The position numbers were made by a program, and so were the translations under genes. Under the pieces are notes generated by a model, which did not search any database, was not told where the DNA came from, and was given only the letters and a program-made list of their open reading frames with translations. This document shows positions 59,761-64,000 of a stretch of DNA of 64,000 nucleotides, one piece after another. Positions within the stretch are counted from its first letter, which is position 1; the number at the start of each line of letters is the position of its first letter. The DNA comes from Cucumis sativus (taxonomy: Eukaryota; Streptophyta; Magnoliopsida; Cucurbitales; Cucurbitaceae), in NCBI RefSeq assembly GCF_000004075.3, contig NC_026657.2, positions 12,896,001 to 12,960,000 on the forward strand, written 5' to 3'.

Positions 59761-60431
59761 TCCTTTCAAAAATATTCTTAAAATTTAAAAGTTCCTAAAC
59801 TCTTTAACCTTAAAAGAAAATAAAGCTTTACAATAAAATAAATTTGTGTTGAAGATTTTATAAGCTAATAAAATCAAACTAAAACACAAATTACATACTC
59901 ATTTTTTCTTCACATAGACACTCTCATTCTTTTTCTATTTGTTTAATTCTTATACCAATTTTCTCACAACAAAATATAAACTAAAACTTCATGTTAAAAT
60001 ATAAAGAATTTAACAAAATCTCACATAATTTTAAAATAAAAATATTCCCCTAAATTTACCAAAACAAAAACAATATATCTAGCTATTTACACATACTCAA
60101 CTACAAATGTATAACATCCTAAAACATATAATAAGTCTTAAAGATCTCACTTGGTGCTTTATTATTTCTCATGTGTACGTGTATGTGGTTACTAACACAA
60201 TTTTTTTAAATTCTAAAATTATTTTTCATGTTGTGTTAGCTATGTGTACTTTTGTACATTCAAAAGTATTTTTTAAACTTTCAAAATTTAAACATATTTT
60301 AAAACACGTTAGTTTAAGAACAATTTCTTAAACTATTTTTAATACAAACGTTAAAGTTGAAATAATTTATTTATGATTATGATTATTTATTATTTATGTA
60401 AAGGGGATTTGCATGTAATTTAAGTACATAT

Positions 60432-60472
60432 GATCCGTTACGGATCTCCTATCTTGAATTTGGGCCGGCCCA
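60432..60472. promoter_or_regulatory. Two palindromes: GATCCGT-T-ACGGATC and TGGGCCGGCCCA
   Basis: A 15-bp palindrome with one central base (60432-60446) is followed 14 bases later by a perfect 12-bp palindrome (60461-60472) made of two opposed TGGGCC site II motifs. It lies in otherwise AT-rich DNA, about 2.2 kb beyond the stop codon of the transporter gene. This may be a promoter of an unseen transcript or a TCP dimer site. No gene of good quality follows on either side. Confidence 0.4.
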
Positions 60473-62674
60473 TTATTTTCATGTCTTGATTGGTTTACTT
60501 TGTCAGCCCAAATGTATGTGTATTTTCTCAAAACTTAATGAAATTTCAATTTTATTTGGTATGAAATGTAAATATTTTAACAATTTCCCCCCTAAAATTT
60601 ATAGTTGAAATGGATGAGTTTTGGTAAAATTATTAAATGGTTAATTTGTTCATTGGACCAAGTTTTTTTGGGGCAAGACAAAGGAGGAGGAACAACCAAA
60701 ACCAGTTCCTCTCTCACTTCTTCATGGCAGATGAGAGGAAGAATATAAGAAGGAAAAACAGTTTTTCAGAATAGAAAACAATCTTGAGACCTGAGAGGAT
60801 GTGTCAACGATGCAATACCATGAGCGGTTTTGTCCTCAATAGAGAGACTTTGATATCAGCTAAAGAGCCCTTCTTTTTTTGTTCATCATATTTTTAGTTT
60901 CTAATATATCAAAATTCATCTCAAGCAATACATTTAAGATTTGACCCCAACCACTCGTGCTCGACCATAGAAATACCTTCCAAAATCCCTTTAGCCGACT
61001 AAATTAGTTAAGAATCAAAATTGATATTCTCATCTGTAAAATCAATTTTGGGACTATTTTGTAAAGGCACACATCATAGTCTTTATATTCATAGATTCAA
61101 GCATTAATTCTTATGATAACTAAGATGTGATCACATCCTCTCCTTCTCATATTTTAGATCATTCTTATAATTGTTTTAAGAAAATAATATTTCTACGCTG
61201 AGGAATGACTCTTACATAGGGATAGAGTTTCATTATTCTTTTAAATTTTAAATGATTATTTTTTGTTGTTTTAAGGCGAAAAAATAATTTAAAGATAAAA
61301 GAAAGGATATTAATTCTATTCATCATCAAAGAATAATCTTTCGTATTGAACCAATCTGATCACAAGGAAACAATAACATGTTTTTCCAATTATATTGAGC
61401 GAATAAATACTATGCTATTTTCCAATTTCAAGGGTACAAATTGTGGATCTCTAAAAAAAGAAATCACCAAATTGTGTTTAAGATTTTATATAGTGAGAAA
61501 AAATATACCTTCTTTAGTTCTACAATAGGTACGTCAACGGGTAAAATTGTTGAGTTTGAAAGCTTAATGACCTAAATACAATTAAAATAATATTTCCTAA
61601 ATAAATATGGAAGAAATTAGTGACAATTAGTGACTTAATTGCAATAGAGGGGTTTAGTCCGAGTGCACTTGAGATAAGACTTGTGAAAATAAAGCTTCCT
61701 ATAGTACACTCATAATTACTACCTTCAATATGCCCTCTGTGCATGAAAAATAAAACTGCCAACACCTTTTCTTCAATGGTTAGGTTTTTTCAAGAACTTT
61801 TCAAGGAAGTTATTCTTACACTTTAATTTGAAGTGGGTTCGGCGCAACTCTTTCAGAGGAGAATGTTATGCATATCTAAGTGGGGCCTTATTTCAGAAAA
61901 TTTTTATCAAAAGTTTGTTCCTTGCCTTATTTAGGTAAATGGTGTCAAACTGATCCCCTTGCAAATTTAGTTTCAAAGGAATCAAAAAAATTGAGGTAAG
62001 GGTTCAAGTTTGGTGCTCTTTTTCAAAATTATTTACGGAGTACTCGAGTGCATATTAGCTTAAATTGAAATGCATTTATATTCTCTTTATCGTTTTTAGT
62101 CTGGTTTGGTGATGTTTTGACTTAATTTTGTTATTATTCCAACATTATTAAGATTTTATGTCATTTTGTATTTCATTCTCTTATTTGGAGAGTGATGAAT
62201 ACATTTTGGGTGTGTCGAATTAGAGTGTACCTATTGATCTCTAGTTGCTTATTATATTTCATTTTAATTTGAACATTAGTACATTAGTCTATATTCAGTG
62301 TTGTTTTCATTATTAGATGACAAAAGTAGATTCGGTTTAGTTGGTCTTTTTTTTTCCTTTTTTTTCAAATTCAAAATAATCTTACAGAACAAAAGTAACT
62401 AAAAATATAAATATAAATAAAGAGAAAATGAAGGCATGCATCGAACAAAAAATGGCTATTTATTGGTTCATTTCCATTTTCAACTCAACCATATATTGAA
62501 CATTTGTTTCATACTTAAATTTGTACAGACTTTTCAAGGAAACATTCTTCATTTATATATATATATATATAGATCAACTTCAAACGAAATCTACAATTCT
62601 AACCTTCATAAAATAAAACTTTATTATAGCAAAAAAAAAAAAACAATAAAATAAGGATAGTAAAGACAAGAAAA

Positions 62675-64000
62675 TCATTTTATAAGAACTAAACCAATGG
62701 CTGTGACAATAAGAGTTGAGGGAAGTCCAAATTTAAGATGATTCCAGAAGGATAAATTGTAGCTTAGCTGTGGAGTGCGACGAGCCTGTTCACACACAAT
62801 CAAGTTGGCAGCTGACCCTAACAATGAGAGATTTCCAGCTACAGTACTGATCCAAGCTAAAAGAAGCCATGCCCGTTTTTCTTCGGTTGGAGAAATTGCA
62901 GCAGCCGATGCAGCGACTCGTGCTCCAAGCAGAAGAACTAACAATATGACAACATAAAAGTATAAGATACAGTTGCACTTTCGTAACGACTGACAGGTCA
63001 ACCGAACCAGAGAATTAAATCAAGAAAAATTATGTAGTCAACTCTTTTTATTCAAGATTTAATCAAATGAAGATATTAATTTGTTGAGTTAGTACCTATC
63101 TACCCTAGATAATCATGAAATCCTGAGCTAACAACCTGGGTTTTTTCCTGTCCGTTCATTGCTTTATACTACGAAAACGAATTTGTGTTTTGTCAATATG
63201 TTCATAACCTCAATCTTACTCGTACATATCAGATGCAGTGATCGTCTAAATAATCAGATATTTCTTCACAGATTATTTTGTGCATTTCAAATCATCCAAC
63301 ACCAAAAACATGCAAGTAACAAACTTCAGGGTTTCTATCCTATATTGGAATCTTCATTCTATGAAGGCTATAAACATTCAGAAGAGGAAAATGGAAGAGG
63401 TAAAATATGGAAAGCAAGCAACAGTAAGAGGAAAAGTAGTCAATACCAGTAGGCACGTTTGAAGCCAAGTTTGAGAGGTACAGTATGACAAGAGCAAGAA
63501 CTACAGTGCCAGAAACACGATCAATCTGTGCATGCGGCTCCATGAAATTCCAAAAAGCACTTGGCAATCCAGTTTTGTTAAATCCATCAACCGTCATAAA
63601 CATCCCACAAAAGAAAACTAAAAGTGAATATGAAACCTGTGGAAATAGTAAAAAAAAAAAAAAAGAATTGTTAAATTTCATCGAAAAACTAGAATTTGTA
63701 ATGATTAAAGATGGGCAAAGAAATAATGGTTCAAACCTTTTCTAGGCATGGCTGAGCATCCTTGAAATCAAGAACCACAAGAGCGAGTGCAGCAGTCACG
63801 GCAGTCCATGACATATCCAAGCCCATCAATAAAGCAACAAGCATTCCTACAGTCACAAGATAAACACAGGATTTCCATGCAATCCTTCTCCATTTGGTGC
63901 TCCAATGTTCCTTCCCTTCTGAGGACTGCAAAATTACAGGTTCTTTCTGTTTTTCCATTGAGTTGAGGCTCTTAGAAGAGAAATCTTCTTCCCTTTTCTG
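62675..64000 (-). CDS. LSI2-like anion/silicic-acid efflux transporter (partial, C-terminal part)
   Basis: Three minus-strand exons, 64000-63737 (cut by the window edge), 63636-63447 and 62937-62675, give the last 238 residues. The piece has hydrophilic loop sequence, then membrane segments with [71 protein letters not shown], and ends [15 protein letters not shown]. These match plant LSI2 and the wider ArsB/NhaD/citrate-transporter superfamily. LSI2 exports silicic acid from root cells in grasses and some dicots; relatives may carry other anions. The frame is open through the edge, so the ATG at 63956-63958 is internal. The substrate cannot be decided from this part. Confidence 0.88.

Larger units (their letters stand above)
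54907..62674. other. Long AT-rich intergenic stretch without a supported gene
   Basis: About 7.7 kb of AT-rich sequence. It holds the YODA promoter side at the left, a foldback-repeat copy near 59570-59760, a decayed coding-like patch near 58310-58620 and two palindromes near 60432-60472. Open frames are short, biased to Phe/Ile/Lys and explained by composition. The GAACAAGAAC-type short repeat lies at about 58271-58296. Confidence 0.5.

Overview
This is nuclear DNA from a flowering plant, very probably a eudicot. The genes have many introns with GT-AG borders, the background is AT-rich, and the proteins are plant types: a plant SPPL protease, a YODA-type MAPKKK, a U-box/USP/kinase protein and an LSI2-like transporter. 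The short inverted-repeat elements and LTR types look like those I associate with Cucurbitaceae (Cucumis), but that family placement is inference. I see no bacterial features, CRISPR array or organellar insertion.

Layout. About 1300-5142 (+): signal peptide peptidase-like protease (SPPL1 type, 369 aa). 6201-14760 (+): CPSF100, the cleavage/polyadenylation factor subunit, 18 coding exons, 738 aa. 16267-21517 (+): plastid-type protein with one membrane segment, an SLH domain and coiled coils, 998 aa. 23217-24314 (+): ribosomal protein eL36. 25325-38331 (+): USP / coiled-coil / kinase-like / U-box protein, 774 aa, whose first intron (7.2 kb) holds one LTR retrotransposon nested in another. 41568-45561 (+): C2H2 zinc-finger protein, 710 aa, with a GC-AG intron. 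47988-53267 (-): YODA-type MAPKKK, 896 aa. 62675-64000 (-): C-terminal 238 residues of an LSI2-like transporter, cut by the window edge. Coding exons were joined by following splice sites, reading phase and family similarity; every complete gene closes in frame at a length normal for its family where I know one.

Mobile DNA. A decayed Ty1/copia element (27509-32534, TSD TATAT) has lost most of pol. A younger element without pol (30559-32461, TSD CAGAT, LTRs about 97% alike) sits inside its 3' LTR. Two solo LTRs with perfect 5-bp TSDs lie in introns of the SLH and U-box genes. Several inverted-repeat (MITE or foldback) elements and tRNA-like SINE relics occupy other introns. The roughly 7.7 kb between YODA and the transporter is AT-rich and has no gene I can support.

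The genes are mostly independent housekeeping or signalling loci, not one pathway. The most unusual items are the nested pol-less retroelement with ORFs of unknown function, the kinase-like domain of the U-box protein that lacks key catalytic residues, and the conserved CPSF100/SLH gene pair.
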